Assembly: GCF_013410355.1 (NCBI RefSeq)
Contig: NZ_JACCFI010000001.1
Coordinates: 1,922,001-1,986,000 of the forward strand
DNA length: 64,000 nt
Reading direction: 5' to 3'
From: Agromyces hippuratus
GTDB lineage: Bacteria; Actinomycetota; Actinomycetes; Actinomycetales; Microbacteriaceae
Position numbers and translations under genes: made by a program. The notes beneath the pieces were generated by a model, which had not been told where the DNA came from, did no database searches, and saw only the letters and a list, made by a program, of their open reading frames with translations. This document shows, in pieces, positions 52,701 through 61,110 of this stretch (position 1 is the stretch's first letter; each line of letters starts with the position of its first letter).

Positions 52701-54032
52701 GACGGTGGCCTTCGTGAAGTAGGGCTGGTCGCCCGGGTGGGCCGGGTTGTCGGTGCCGTTCGAGTTGCGCACGGCGATGCTGTACCCGTCGTCGAGCAGG
52801 AGGCGGCTGGCCTTGTTCGCGGCCGCGATGTCGCTCGCGCCCTTCGAGCCGGGCAACTGCGTCTCGGTCGACTTCACCGGCATCGCGGCACCGGCGTTCA
52901 GCCAGAGCTCGCCGAATCGGTTGAGGTTGTGGCTCGAGACGACCTTGTAGGTGCCGCTCGGTGCGACGAGCATGCCCTCGAACGCTTCGCGGGCCGTGTT
53001 GCCGACGGCGGTGGCGGGCAGCGGCGTCAGTGCGGGCAGACCCGCCGCCGACTGCACGAGCTCGACGTTCGCGGCCTTCTCGGGTCGGACCTGGGTCAGG
53101 CCGTTGAACTCCTCGACGAGGCCGGTGACGCGCACCTTGTCGCCGATCTCCACGGCGGGGTTCTCGCCGTGGAGGTACACGAAGACGCCGTCGGAGGCCT
53201 TGGGCGTCGCATCCGTCGCACCGCCCGAACCCGCCGTCTGGATGTAGATGCCGTCGTAGCCGCCGACTCGGTGGTCGGCCGTGACGATGCCCTCGGTGAC
53301 GACGGCCTGGCCGACGAGCGGGCTCGCGGCGACGTCGGTGCCCTGGATCTGTGCGATCGTCTTGGCGACGGGCAGGATCGGTCCGCCGGCGCTGCCCGAG
53401 TTCTGCGGGGTCGGCGCGGAGACGAACGTGAAGTCCTTCGAGTTGTCGTCGGTGTCCTTGAAGTTCGTTCGCACGATGCTGCCCGGCACGGTGTTCCCGC
53501 CGGGGTAGGCGGCGGGCGCCGTCTCGGAGGCGTTCGAGGTGCCGTAGCCGACGAAGTCGACGATCGCGGGATTGCTCACCGAGCCGGTGCCCGGGTCGAG
53601 TGCGGTCGTGCTCTTCGCGAGGAAGACCGAGCCGTTCTGGCCCTGCAGCGAGATCGAGGAGGTCGCATCGGTCGTCGGCAGCGCGGCTCCAGTGCCGCCG
53701 TTGCTGGCGAGCCCGATGAGGTAGTACCCGCCCGACTTGATCGTGCCGCTCAGTGCGCCGAGGCCGCTCGCCGGCCCCGCGGTGCCCGCGGCGCGATACT
53801 GCAGCGACCAGCCCGCGAGGGAGACGTCGGCATTCGTCGGGTTGTAGAGCTCGACGAACTTGTTCTGGAAGGGCTGGGTCGCGCTGCCTCCGCGGGCGTA
53901 GACCTCGTTGATCACGACGCCCGAGGCGTCGACCGCGGCGACCGCGGGCGCGGCGCCGAGGAACCCGGCGACGAGCGTGCCCGCGGCGACGAGCGCCACC
54001 CCGGACAAGCAGTTTCTGGTGCGACGTTGCAT
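49728..54032 (-). CDS. secreted ExeM/NucH-like nuclease fused to a 5'-nucleotidase
   Basis: 1434 residues. A signal peptide (about 1-33) precedes a lamin-tail domain (ASGVVINEVYARGG; FVELYNPTNADVSLAGWSL), an OB-fold-like domain (about 225-330), an endonuclease/exonuclease/phosphatase domain (about 511-810: AAFNVLNYFTT, ALQEIEN, VGDFNSYAKEDP, SLDHVIAS, SSDHDPILVG), a calcineurin-type domain from about 822 (VTVNDFHGRIE, VGNHEFDQGF, VSGHTHLAYN), a 5'-nucleotidase C domain and a final Ig-like domain. It should degrade extracellular DNA to nucleotides and then to nucleosides plus phosphate. No sortase or TM anchor is seen at the C-terminus. AGGAGA before the ATG supports this start over upstream in-frame codons. 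Confidence 0.92.
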   Translation of the reverse strand: MQRRTRNCLSGVALVAAGTLVAGFLGAAPAVAAVDASGVVINEVYARGGSATQPFQNKFVELYNPTNADVSLAGWSLQYRAAGTAGPASGLGALSGTIKSGGYYLIGLASNGGTGAALPTTDATSSISLQGQNGSVFLAKSTTALDPGTGSVSNPAIVDFVGYGTSNASETAPAAYPGGNTVPGSIVRTNFKDTDDNSKDFTFVSAPTPQNSGSAGGPILPVAKTIAQIQGTDVAASPLVGQAVVTEGIVTADHRVGGYDGIYIQTAGSGGATDATPKASDGVFVYLHGENPAVEIGDKVRVTGLVEEFNGLTQVRPEKAANVELVQSAAGLPALTPLPATAVGNTAREAFEGMLVAPSGTYKVVSSHNLNRFGELWLNAGAAMPVKSTETQLPGSKGASDIAAANKASRLLLDDGYSIAVRNSNGTDNPAHPGDQPYFTKATVVRNGDVATFPTSGYVLGFGFNEWRLQPSRPINDASPASVKPTFASLDAAGKVIGNPRPTAAPAVGGDITVAAFNVLNYFTTLTSENPEARGADTAEEFAVQKAKIVKAINGLDADVVALQEIENSVALGEKPDEALADLVAGLNAAAGAGTWKYVKTPESLHDPAITDVITNAIIYKPASVKPSGEAQTIIDETVWDIAREPIAQTFKYDKQFVTVIANHFKSKSGTDPSPQPGQDAFNDERTAQAESLLAFANELSEGRKNAVYLVGDFNSYAKEDPIQVFVDAGWSDLVFSKARGQYTYTFDGELGSLDHVIASPAANSRVTKTAVWSINSPEWAGREYWGPAAETVAEATPFRSSDHDPILVGVGSETVPGKVDIDLVTVNDFHGRIEQSAPSGGIAALSSAVKQIRAGNPNTVFAAAGDMIGASTFTSFIQQDEPTIQALNAAGLDVSSVGNHEFDQGFADLTDRVMPMADWEYLGANIRDKETGDAALPEYYTQTFDGVTIGFVGAVTDELSSLVSPAGIADITVEDPTEAINRVADQLSDGMRGNGEADIIVALVHEGASTTDKSSAVDAESRFGEIVLGVDANVDAIVSGHTHLAYNHVVTSADSALFDHAPMPVISSGQYGERFSKMDIQYDRKTKSFTMKNEIFSLMDGTTALFPDDPAVKTIVDDAVEVANELGSVVLGTASADFGRAVASNPDGATSFPENRGGESTLGNLVADVQQWALNVDGTRAVDITFMNPGGLRADLASGEVTYREAANVQPFANTLVTVNLTGAQVKKVLEEQWQPTGASRPFLKLGVNKELTYTYDPTAAAGSHITEILLNGEPIDPAANYLVGANSFLAAGGDNFTTLGLGTGRADTGKIDLESMVDYFEVNPEIAPDNAQRAVGVDVEGDGVYAPGESVTVKLSSLDFSRKEPAAGTVVVSFGDTQLDTSPVDRAYTATLDEIGKATMQFNVPAGTSGPTRFDITVPTTGTTSSFVLNVG

Positions 54033-54197
54033 GACTCTCCTCATCGAACGACCACACCCCACCTCGGATTCGACGCTGCTGCGAGCACGCCGGCGGCGGG
54101 ACGATTGTTCCGAAGCATAAGACTGTGCAGTGCCGCTGCCAAGGGGTCACCCCAGCCGCTCGACCTGATTTCACGCGGAATTCACACGCGTTGCTCA

Positions 54198-54241
54198 GAT
54201 GAGCAGATCACCGGGCGGCAGTCGCACGGATGAGCAGATCA
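54198..54241. repeat. 13-bp direct repeat
   Basis: GATGAGCAGATCA occurs at 54198-54210 and again at 54229-54241, 31 bp apart, in the gap between the nuclease and the EamA gene. No flanking element is visible, so it may be a slipped duplication or a regulatory site. Confidence 0.5.
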
Positions 54242-54278
54242 GGCCTCCCGGGCCATGCCGGATACGCTGAGCAGCACC

Positions 54279-55175
54279 ATGCTCACCGCCGTCCTCTCGC
54301 TCACCGGCGCGTTCGTGTTCGGGGCGGCGGACTTCCTCGGCGGGCTCGCCGCGAAGCGCATCGGCGCAGTGCTCGCGACCGCGGTCGCCGCGCTCGCCGG
54401 CTTCATCGGCCTGGCCGTCGCGACCCCGCTGTCGGGTGGGGCGTGGACCGCCGCCGACCTCTGGTGGGGGGCTGCGGCCGGTGTCGCGGGAGCGGTCGCC
54501 ATCGGCCTCCTCTACGCCTGCCTCGCGATCGGCCCGATGTCGATCCTCTCGCCGCTCACCGCCGTGGTCTCCGCCATCGTGCCGATGCTCTGGGGACTCG
54601 CGACCGGTGCACGGCTCGGCCCGCTCGCGCCGTGGGCACTCGGCCTCGCGCTCGTCGCGGTCGTGCTCGTCGGCTTCGTGCCCGAGCGCGGCGCCGTCAG
54701 GCCGAGCCTCACCGGCATCGTCATGGGACTCGGATCCGGCACCGCGATCGGCGCGTTCTTCATCCTCATCGACCGCACCTCCGACGAGAGCGGCCTCGCA
54801 CCCCTCGCGGTCAACAGCGCCGTCACCGCGGCCGTCATGTTCGCCCTGGTCGGCGGGCTGGCACTCCGCACGCGAGCGAAGCGACCCCGGATGCCGCGAG
54901 CCGACGAGCCGGCGGACACCGCCCTCGCCGCTCGGGACCGGGCACGAGGCATCCGTCTCGCCGTCGTCGGCGGGCTCGTGAACGCCGCGGCGAACGCCCT
55001 CATCCTCTTCGGCATCCGCGCAGGCGAGCTGGCGATCGCCGCCGTGCTCGGCGCGATGTATCCGGCCGGCACGATCCTGCTCGCGGCGATCGTGCTGAAG
55101 GAGCGCATCGCGCCCGTGCAGTGGGCCGGCCTCGTGCTCGCGCTGGCCTCGGCCGCCATGCTCGCGGTGGCGTGA
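54279..55175 (+). CDS. EamA/DMT family transporter
   Basis: 298 residues, ten helices: MLTAVLSLTGAFVFGAADFL at the start and GELAIAAVLGAMYPAGTILLAAIVLKERIAPVQWAGLVLAL at the end, the conserved closing helices of EamA carriers. A -10-like TACGCT lies 10 nt before the chosen ATG; an in-frame ATG eight codons upstream lacks any signal. Substrate unknown. It ends 22 bp from the convergent helicase gene. Confidence 0.85.
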   Translation: MLTAVLSLTGAFVFGAADFLGGLAAKRIGAVLATAVAALAGFIGLAVATPLSGGAWTAADLWWGAAAGVAGAVAIGLLYACLAIGPMSILSPLTAVVSAIVPMLWGLATGARLGPLAPWALGLALVAVVLVGFVPERGAVRPSLTGIVMGLGSGTAIGAFFILIDRTSDESGLAPLAVNSAVTAAVMFALVGGLALRTRAKRPRMPRADEPADTALAARDRARGIRLAVVGGLVNAAANALILFGIRAGELAIAAVLGAMYPAGTILLAAIVLKERIAPVQWAGLVLALASAAMLAVA

Positions 55176-55197
55176 CCCGGCGGAAGACGCCGCGCGG

Positions 55198-57747
55198 CTA
55201 GAGTCGCACGACCTCGGTGACGCGCACGACCGCAGCGCCCTCCTCGGCGGAGGCGTCGAGGTCGACCTCGGCCCGGATGCGCCAGTCGTGGTCGCCGGCG
55301 GGGTCGTCGATCGTCTGCTCGACGCGCCACGTGCCGCTGGCGGCATCCGACTCGTCGATCGCGACCAGGCGCGGCGCGCGGGCCGCCGGTCCGGTGCCGA
55401 TCTCGTCGTGCTCGGCGTAGTACCGGTCGAGCGCGTCGGGCCAGCCCGCCTCGGGGTCGAGCTCGGCGAGCTCGTCGTCGCGCTCGAGCGCGGCGAGCTG
55501 CACGCGACGGAACAGCTCGTTGCGCACGAGCACCGTGAAGGCGCGACGGTTGGTCACGACCGACGGCGGGGCCGGCGGCACGACCGCGGTCTCGTCTTCA
55601 GGCAGGTGGGCGGCGGGGTCGATGAGCTCGTTCCACTCGTCGACGAGACTCGAGTCGACCTGGCGCACGAGCTCGCCGAGCCACTCGATGATGTCGAGCA
55701 GCTCCTCGTTCTTGGCCTCGGTCGGCACCGTCTGGCGGATCGCCCGATAGGCGTCGGAGAGGTAGCGCAGCACGAGCCCCTCGCTGCGGGCGAGCTGGTA
55801 GAAGCCGACGTACTCTCCGAACGACATGCTGCGTTCGAACATGTCGCGCACGACCGACTTCGGCGAGAGCTCGAAGTCGCGCACCCACGGCTGGCTCGAG
55901 GCGAAGACCTCGAACGACTGGGCGAGCAGCTCGTCGAGCGGCTTCGGCCAGGTGACCAGCTCGACGAGCTCCATGCGCTCGTCGTACTCGATGCCGTCCT
56001 GCTTCATGCGGCCGATGGCCTCGCCGCGCGCCTTGAACTGCTGCTGCGACAGGATCGGGCGCGGGTCGTCGAGCGTCGACTCGATGACGCTCACGACGTC
56101 GAGGGCGTAGTGGCCCGTGCCGACGCCTCCTGAGCCTGTCGAAGGGCCGGCCTGTTCCTCGGGGTCGAGCAGTTCGATCGCGGCGAGCGCGAACGGCGAG
56201 AGCGGCTGGTTGAGTGCGAAGTTCGGCTGCAGGTCGACGGTGAGGCGCACGATCGGCAGACCGTCGCCCGCAGGGGGCAGCAGTTCGACGACGCCGGCGT
56301 CGCGCAGGGTGCGGAAGATCTCGAGCGCCCGCCGCGCGAGCGCGAACTGCCGGGCGCGCGGCTCGTGGTTGTCGAAGACGAGCGAGCGGATGTCTCCGAT
56401 CACGTCTCCCCCGCGGGCGATGACGTTGATCAGCATCGCCGCGGTGAGCTTCAGCTGCGGCACGAGCGGTTCCGGCTCGGCCGCGACGAGCCGTTCGTAC
56501 GAGGCCTCGCCCCAGGTGATCTGACCGGCCGGTGCCTTCTTGCGCACGATCTTCTTGAGCTTCTTGGGGTCGTCGCCCGCCTTGCGGACGGACGCCTCGT
56601 TCTCGATCTCGTGCTCGGGTGCGAGCACCACGACGGTGCCCGCGGTGTCGTAGCCGGCCCGCCCCGCCCGCCCCGCGATCTGGTGGAACTCGCGCGCGGT
56701 GAGCTGGCGCATCCGCTGCCCGTCGAACTTCGCGAGCGCGGTGATGAGCACCGTGCGGATCGGCACGTTGATGCCGACGCCGAGCGTGTCGGTGCCGCAG
56801 ATGACCCGGAGCAGGCCGCGCTGGGCGAGCGTCTCGACGAGTCGCCGGTAGCGCGGCAGCATGCCGGCGTGGTGCACGCCGATGCCCGCGCGCACGAGTC
56901 GCGAGAGCGTCTTGCCGAACGCGGTGTTGAAGCGGAACCCGCCGATCGCCTCGGCGATCTCGTCGCGCTGCTCGCGCGTGACGACGCGGATCGACGAGAG
57001 GGCCTGCGCGCGCTCCATCGCCGCGGCCTGCGAGAAGTGCACGATGTAGACGGGCGCCTGCCGCGTCTCGATGAGCTCTTCGACGGTCTCCTGCACGGGC
57101 GTCTTCGCGTACGAGAAGTGCAGCGGCACCGGGCGGTCGACCCCGGTCACGAGCGCGGTCTCCCGGTCGGTGCGACGCTTCAGGTCGGACGCGATCGCGG
57201 TGACGTCGCCGAGCGTGGCCGACATGAGCACGAACTGCGCGCGGTGCAGCGTGAGCAGCGGCACCTGCCACGCCCAGCCGCGCTCGGGGTCGCCGTAGTA
57301 GTGGAACTCGTCCATGACGACTTGGTCGACATCGGCGTCGGGGCCGTGCCGCAGCGCGAGGTTCGCGAGGATCTCGGCGGTGCAGCAGATGATCGGGGCA
57401 TCCGGGTTCACCGAACTGTCGCCGGTGACCATGCCGACGTTCATCGCGCCGAAGATGTCGACGAGTTGGAAGAACTTCTCGGAGACGAGCGCCTTGATGG
57501 GCGCCGTGTAATAGCTGCGCCCGCCGCGGGCGAGGGATGCCGCGTGGGCCGCCACCGCGACGAGCGACTTGCCGGTGCCCGTGGGCGTCGAGAGGATGAC
57601 GTTCGCGCCCGAGACGATCTCGATGATCGCCTCGTCCTGCGCGGGGTAGAGCGAGAGCCCGCGGCCCTCGGCCCAGCCGACGAAGGCGTCGTACATCGCG
57701 TCGGCGTCGTACGGGCTCGGCGCGAGCTCAGGCAGGGTCGGGGTCAC
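55198..57747 (-). CDS. DEAD/DEAH-box helicase with DUF3516
   Basis: 849 residues. Helicase motifs: STPTGTGKSLVAVAAH (Walker A, 53-68), VVMDEFHYYGDP (DExH), VLMSATLGD, VYIVHFSQAAAMERAQ, GIGVHHAGMLPRYRR, ICGTDTLGVGINVPIRTV and QIAGRAGRAGYDTAG. The C-terminal half is DUF3516, seen in actinobacterial Ski2-like RNA/DNA helicases. The residues GPSTGSGGVG (about 535-544) come from a REP-like insert at 56129-56145. The GTG start follows CAGACT by the same CGACGG hexamer as recQ. The call is sure at the family level; the nucleic-acid substrate is unknown. Confidence 0.93.
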   Translation of the reverse strand: MTPTLPELAPSPYDADAMYDAFVGWAEGRGLSLYPAQDEAIIEIVSGANVILSTPTGTGKSLVAVAAHAASLARGGRSYYTAPIKALVSEKFFQLVDIFGAMNVGMVTGDSSVNPDAPIICCTAEILANLALRHGPDADVDQVVMDEFHYYGDPERGWAWQVPLLTLHRAQFVLMSATLGDVTAIASDLKRRTDRETALVTGVDRPVPLHFSYAKTPVQETVEELIETRQAPVYIVHFSQAAAMERAQALSSIRVVTREQRDEIAEAIGGFRFNTAFGKTLSRLVRAGIGVHHAGMLPRYRRLVETLAQRGLLRVICGTDTLGVGINVPIRTVLITALAKFDGQRMRQLTAREFHQIAGRAGRAGYDTAGTVVVLAPEHEIENEASVRKAGDDPKKLKKIVRKKAPAGQITWGEASYERLVAAEPEPLVPQLKLTAAMLINVIARGGDVIGDIRSLVFDNHEPRARQFALARRALEIFRTLRDAGVVELLPPAGDGLPIVRLTVDLQPNFALNQPLSPFALAAIELLDPEEQAGPSTGSGGVGTGHYALDVVSVIESTLDDPRPILSQQQFKARGEAIGRMKQDGIEYDERMELVELVTWPKPLDELLAQSFEVFASSQPWVRDFELSPKSVVRDMFERSMSFGEYVGFYQLARSEGLVLRYLSDAYRAIRQTVPTEAKNEELLDIIEWLGELVRQVDSSLVDEWNELIDPAAHLPEDETAVVPPAPPSVVTNRRAFTVLVRNELFRRVQLAALERDDELAELDPEAGWPDALDRYYAEHDEIGTGPAARAPRLVAIDESDAASGTWRVEQTIDDPAGDHDWRIRAEVDLDASAEEGAAVVRVTEVVRL
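56129..56145. repeat. REP-like palindromic core inside the DUF3516 helicase gene
   Basis: CCTGAGCCTGTCGAAGG shares the GAGCCTGTCGAA core of the tilS-hpt element. It is in frame and encodes part of a Gly/Ser/Pro insert, GPSTGSGG, in a non-conserved loop. Confidence 0.65.
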
Positions 57748-57796
57748 CCGTCGAGTCTGTCACGCGGGCGCGAACGCGCGCGTCGCGCTCGCCGGA

Positions 57797-58537
57797 TCAG
57801 GTGCCGGGGGCGAAGTCGGCGCGAAGTCGGTCGAGCGTGTCCTCGTCGACGGCGTCGAGCGCGCGGGCGGCTTCGGCATCGGCGGACGGATCGATCACGA
57901 CGACCGGCCCGGTCGACGACGACCACTCGACCGTGCCGTGTTCGAAGACGCCGCGGAGCACGCCGGTCGCGGGCACGAGGTCGACATCGAGCACCGGCAG
58001 TCCGAGCGCCGATCGCTCCCACCCGAGCAGCGCCCAGATGTCGCGCACCATGCCGAACACGATCGCGGGCCCGTGGACCGGCGTCCAGTAGATGGAACCG
58101 CCCTCGAAGTGCGCGAATCCGCCGGGAAGACGGCCGCCGAACTCGGAGGCGGCGAGCGGTTGCTCGTCGGTCGTCGGGAAGCCGAGGAACGAGGTCTCGC
58201 CGCCCACACCCTGCCAGTGCTCGGCGATGAGCCCGTGCACCTCGTGGGCGCCCGTTCGCGCCGACCAGTACACGGCACCGCGTTCGAACTCGCGGCGGTA
58301 CATCTCGCCCTCGCCGAGGCGGGTGTGCAGCGCCGTCGCCTCGCCGAGCCACGGGTGCTCTGCACGCTTCGCGCTGATCGCCGGCACGGCGAGCAGCAGC
58401 TGGTTGGCCGGGTCGTAGCGCACGGCCGTGCGGAAGTCGCTCCAGCTCAGTGCGCGGTCGACGTGCGCCGAGCGCACCGCCTCCCGCGCAGGCGCGGCCT
58501 GGCGATGCCGCGTGAGGTGCATCATCCGCTCCGTCAT
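57797..58537 (-). CDS. LGFP-repeat protein without a signal peptide
   Basis: 246 residues. At least three LGFP-type units are visible, e.g. HWLGEATALHTRLGEGEMYR-like start, GGETSFLGFPTTDEQPLAAS and ALLGWERSALGLPVLDVDLV, with EFERGAVYWSARTGAHEVHG and HFEGGSIYWTPVHGPAIVFG as the alternating strands. LGFP repeats are common in mycolic-acid envelopes and secreted enzymes; here no secretion signal appears, so a cytoplasmic location is likely. GAAGGGCAGG precedes the ATG and is duplicated upstream. A short C-terminal acidic tail follows. Function unknown. Confidence 0.8.
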   Translation of the reverse strand: MTERMMHLTRHRQAAPAREAVRSAHVDRALSWSDFRTAVRYDPANQLLLAVPAISAKRAEHPWLGEATALHTRLGEGEMYRREFERGAVYWSARTGAHEVHGLIAEHWQGVGGETSFLGFPTTDEQPLAASEFGGRLPGGFAHFEGGSIYWTPVHGPAIVFGMVRDIWALLGWERSALGLPVLDVDLVPATGVLRGVFEHGTVEWSSSTGPVVVIDPSADAEAARALDAVDEDTLDRLRADFAPGT

Positions 58538-58605
58538 CGCCCTGCCCTTCTCTACGGGGCGCCTTCAGCGCGGGAGAACGGAGCCGGGTCATCGCCCTGC
58601 CCTTC
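58534..58605. repeat. 17-bp direct repeat carrying the RBS and start of the LGFP gene
   Basis: TCATCGCCCTGCCCTTC occurs at 58534-58550 and 58589-58605, 55 bp apart. On the minus strand each copy is a ribosome site plus ATGA. The upstream copy opens a frame unrelated to the gene. This gap (58538-58916) otherwise holds a 16-bp palindrome and the promoter of the next gene. Confidence 0.7.
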
Positions 58606-58775
58606 GCTCACCGCGCACCGTCGGCGCCGGAAACGGGGGAAGCCGGCCTGCACCGAGCGTTCGGGACTCGGTGCTGACCGGCTATCCGATCGACCACTCC
58701 GCGGCGACAGTTCCCCCTGCAGTTCGCGGATCGGCGATCGCTCCTCACACTACGAGGGGCGACGGATGCCGCGAA

Positions 58776-58791
58776 TCAGGGTTATCCCTGA
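58776..58791. promoter_or_regulatory. 16-bp palindrome in the LGFP/membrane-hydrolase divergent gap
   Basis: TCAGGGTTATCCCTGA: perfect 6-bp arms TCAGGG/CCCTGA around TTAT. It lies about 90 bp upstream of a TAGCGT -10 (58879-58884) for the membrane hydrolase gene, so an operator role is possible. Confidence 0.4.
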
Positions 58792-58916
58792 ACTCCGCGC
58801 CCGGGTCTCGGGGAGGTCAGGGCGTGCACTGACCGGCGCCTCCACGAGCGCACAGGCGACACGGGACCGTTCGAGCCGCTAGCGTTCGCTGAGACGCAGT
58901 CGCTCGAGGAGAATCC

Positions 58917-61100
58917 ATGCGGATCGCACCCAGCCCCACGCCAGACGAGTCAGCAGCCGCATCGCCGTCGGACATCGACGTCGATACCGACGAAGCCGGC
59001 GGCGGCGCCCCCGGCACCGCCGACTCGACGGCAGGTCGCCGTGCCGCGCCATCCGATGAGGGCACGTTCGACCGCGCCCTCGTCGTCGTGCACGGCATGG
59101 GCAACGCGTATCGCAGCCAGATCCTGCTCGAGTGGGCGGAGCCGCTGCTCAGTCGCATGGACTGGCTCGCACGCGATCAGGTCATCGGCGCCGCCGATCG
59201 GCATGGGGTCGCGATCCTCGAGTCCGACCTGTCGGGCGACCTGCCGATCATCACGGCGTCCGTGCTCACTCCCGGCCCGCTGGCACAGGCGACCGGCAGA
59301 CCGGCCGCGGAGGACGACGACGTCGAGCTGAAGATCGCGATCATCGAGGCCCGCTGGTCCGAGTCCTTCGTGCCGATGAGCCGCGGTCAGATCTTCCAGT
59401 GGGCCGTCGTCTTCATGTGGCGCATGATCTGGCGCGTGCTCGACCTCTTCCTCGGCACCATGGTGCTCGTGCCCTGGTACACGCTCGTGCGGCACTGGAC
59501 GAAGGCGCCGGGTGAACCCCGCGCACTCCCGAAGCTCGTCGACCTCGCGATCGACACCGTGCGGCTCGTGGTCTGCTCCATCGCCTTCGCCGTCACCTGG
59601 GTCTTCCTCGTGCTGCTCGCAGCGGTGCTGACGCCGATCCTGCCGCTCATCAGCCCGCTCCTGCTCATCCCGTGGTTCAAGAACGTGGCGCAGGGCGTCA
59701 TCGACGGCATCATCGAGTCGATCGGCGATGTCGCCGCCTGGAAGGAGCGTCCCGTGCGCGCCTCGGCCATGCGACTCGTCGTGCGCGATGCACTCGCCCA
59801 TGCGAGGGAACTCGTCGGCGACGACGGTGACGTGCAGCTCTTCGCGCACTCGCAGGGCGCCGCGGTCGCGACGCTGGCACTCTTCGAGGAGCTGGAGCCG
59901 AGCAGGTACAACGTCAGCCGGCTGACCACCGTGGGGGCGGCGGTCGTGCTGCTCGGGCGCGACAAGTGGCTCGGGCGGCCCGACGAGTACAAGCCCGTCT
60001 CGGACTGGCTGCAGCGCAACAAGGAGGCGGCTGCGAACCGCAAGGTGAACTGGGCGAACTACTGGGCCATCTGGGACCCGTTCTCGGCCGGCCCCATCGC
60101 CGACACCGCACCCGGCCGACGTGAACGTTGGCGGAACGCCTACTTCCCCGGGCCCTCCGACACCCCCGGGCCCGAAGAGCACGCCGTGCACAACACGAGC
60201 CAGCCCTTCCTCGACCACTCCGTCTACTTCCAGAACACGATCCAGGTCGTCGAACCCACCGCTCGCCATCTGCTCGGGCCCGACTTCCCGTCGGCTCCCG
60301 TGCCGGTCGCGCAGGTCGAGAACCTGCTCTCGGTCATCGACAAGAAGTCGCTCGGCATCAACATGCTCGCGGCCGTCGTGATCGCCGCGATCCTGCCCGG
60401 CCTGCCGGGCGTCTACGCCGCCTTCGCGACCCTCGCGAGCTGGGTGGCCGGCGCCATCGGCTTCATGATCGGCGTGTTCCCCGGTGGTCGGGATGTCGAG
60501 GAGGCGGTGCCCGCAGCCATCGCCGCGGCCTCGTTCGTGACCGACCCCGCCGGCCTGAACCCGTGGAGTTGGCTCATCGCATCGGGCTTCACCCTCGCCG
60601 TGCTGATCTGGCTGAACCAGCGCCTCTCGACCGTCACGCGGCGGTCGCGGGAATGGGACCGATGCCCGATCGAACCCCGCCACTGGCTCGTGCTGAGCTC
60701 GATCCCCCGTGCCGCCTACGTCATCGGCGCCTTCGTCTGCGTGTGGTTCGCGATCTACGCCTGGAGCCGGCCCCCGATCGAATGGCTCCTCGTGAGCGCG
60801 GTGATCCTCCTGCTCGTGGCGGTCTTCGTGTTCGTCGAGCCGCTCTACGCACCCGTTCCCGTCGTCGTGGCGGCGCGAACCGACGACCCCGAGACGAACA
60901 CGCTGGCGATGGCCGCGATCCCCGCACCGATGAAGCTCCGCGACCTGGTCGCCACGGACGCCTTCACGAAGGACCTCGCGGCGCGCCGCAGGCTCCTCCG
61001 GCCGCAAGGCCGGCGAGCGGAGATCTGGGCCGGATGGTTCCACCAGTGGCCGAAGTCGGCCGAGCCCGCCTCGCCCGAGGTCCCTGCCACGACCGAGTAG
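58917..61100 (+). CDS. multi-helix membrane protein with a serine-hydrolase signature
   Basis: 727 residues. After a disordered N-terminus (1-50) comes ALVVVHGMGNAYRSQILLEW (HGMG oxyanion-like motif, 59-63), then membrane helices near 160-190 and 215-255, then VQLFAHSQGAAVATLALFEE with a Ser elbow (HSQG, S312), a likely His in FLDHSVYFQNT, and four more C-terminal helices (about 480-670). The pattern is an alpha/beta hydrolase interrupted by membrane segments; lipase or esterase activity is suggested. I do not recognise a named family. GAGGAG precedes the ATG. Confidence 0.75.
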   Translation: MRIAPSPTPDESAAASPSDIDVDTDEAGGGAPGTADSTAGRRAAPSDEGTFDRALVVVHGMGNAYRSQILLEWAEPLLSRMDWLARDQVIGAADRHGVAILESDLSGDLPIITASVLTPGPLAQATGRPAAEDDDVELKIAIIEARWSESFVPMSRGQIFQWAVVFMWRMIWRVLDLFLGTMVLVPWYTLVRHWTKAPGEPRALPKLVDLAIDTVRLVVCSIAFAVTWVFLVLLAAVLTPILPLISPLLLIPWFKNVAQGVIDGIIESIGDVAAWKERPVRASAMRLVVRDALAHARELVGDDGDVQLFAHSQGAAVATLALFEELEPSRYNVSRLTTVGAAVVLLGRDKWLGRPDEYKPVSDWLQRNKEAAANRKVNWANYWAIWDPFSAGPIADTAPGRRERWRNAYFPGPSDTPGPEEHAVHNTSQPFLDHSVYFQNTIQVVEPTARHLLGPDFPSAPVPVAQVENLLSVIDKKSLGINMLAAVVIAAILPGLPGVYAAFATLASWVAGAIGFMIGVFPGGRDVEEAVPAAIAAASFVTDPAGLNPWSWLIASGFTLAVLIWLNQRLSTVTRRSREWDRCPIEPRHWLVLSSIPRAAYVIGAFVCVWFAIYAWSRPPIEWLLVSAVILLLVAVFVFVEPLYAPVPVVVAARTDDPETNTLAMAAIPAPMKLRDLVATDAFTKDLAARRRLLRPQGRRAEIWAGWFHQWPKSAEPASPEVPATTE

Positions 61101-61110
61101 CGATCGAAGC

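Noticed and set aside
49623..54233. Open frame of over 1500 codons on the plus strand
   Set aside because: It is the antisense shadow of the nuclease/nucleotidase gene. Its translation is Arg/Asp/Gly-rich without domains, and the minus-strand gene has a signal peptide, RBS and clear motifs.
54198..54241. 13-bp direct repeats as attachment sites of an integrated element
   Set aside because: Only 18 bp lies between them and there is no integrase, tRNA gene or composition change nearby.
58776..58791. Palindrome TCAGGGTTATCCCTGA as a terminator
   Set aside because: Stem of only 6 bp, no T run and about 240 bp from any gene end; an operator role is more plausible.
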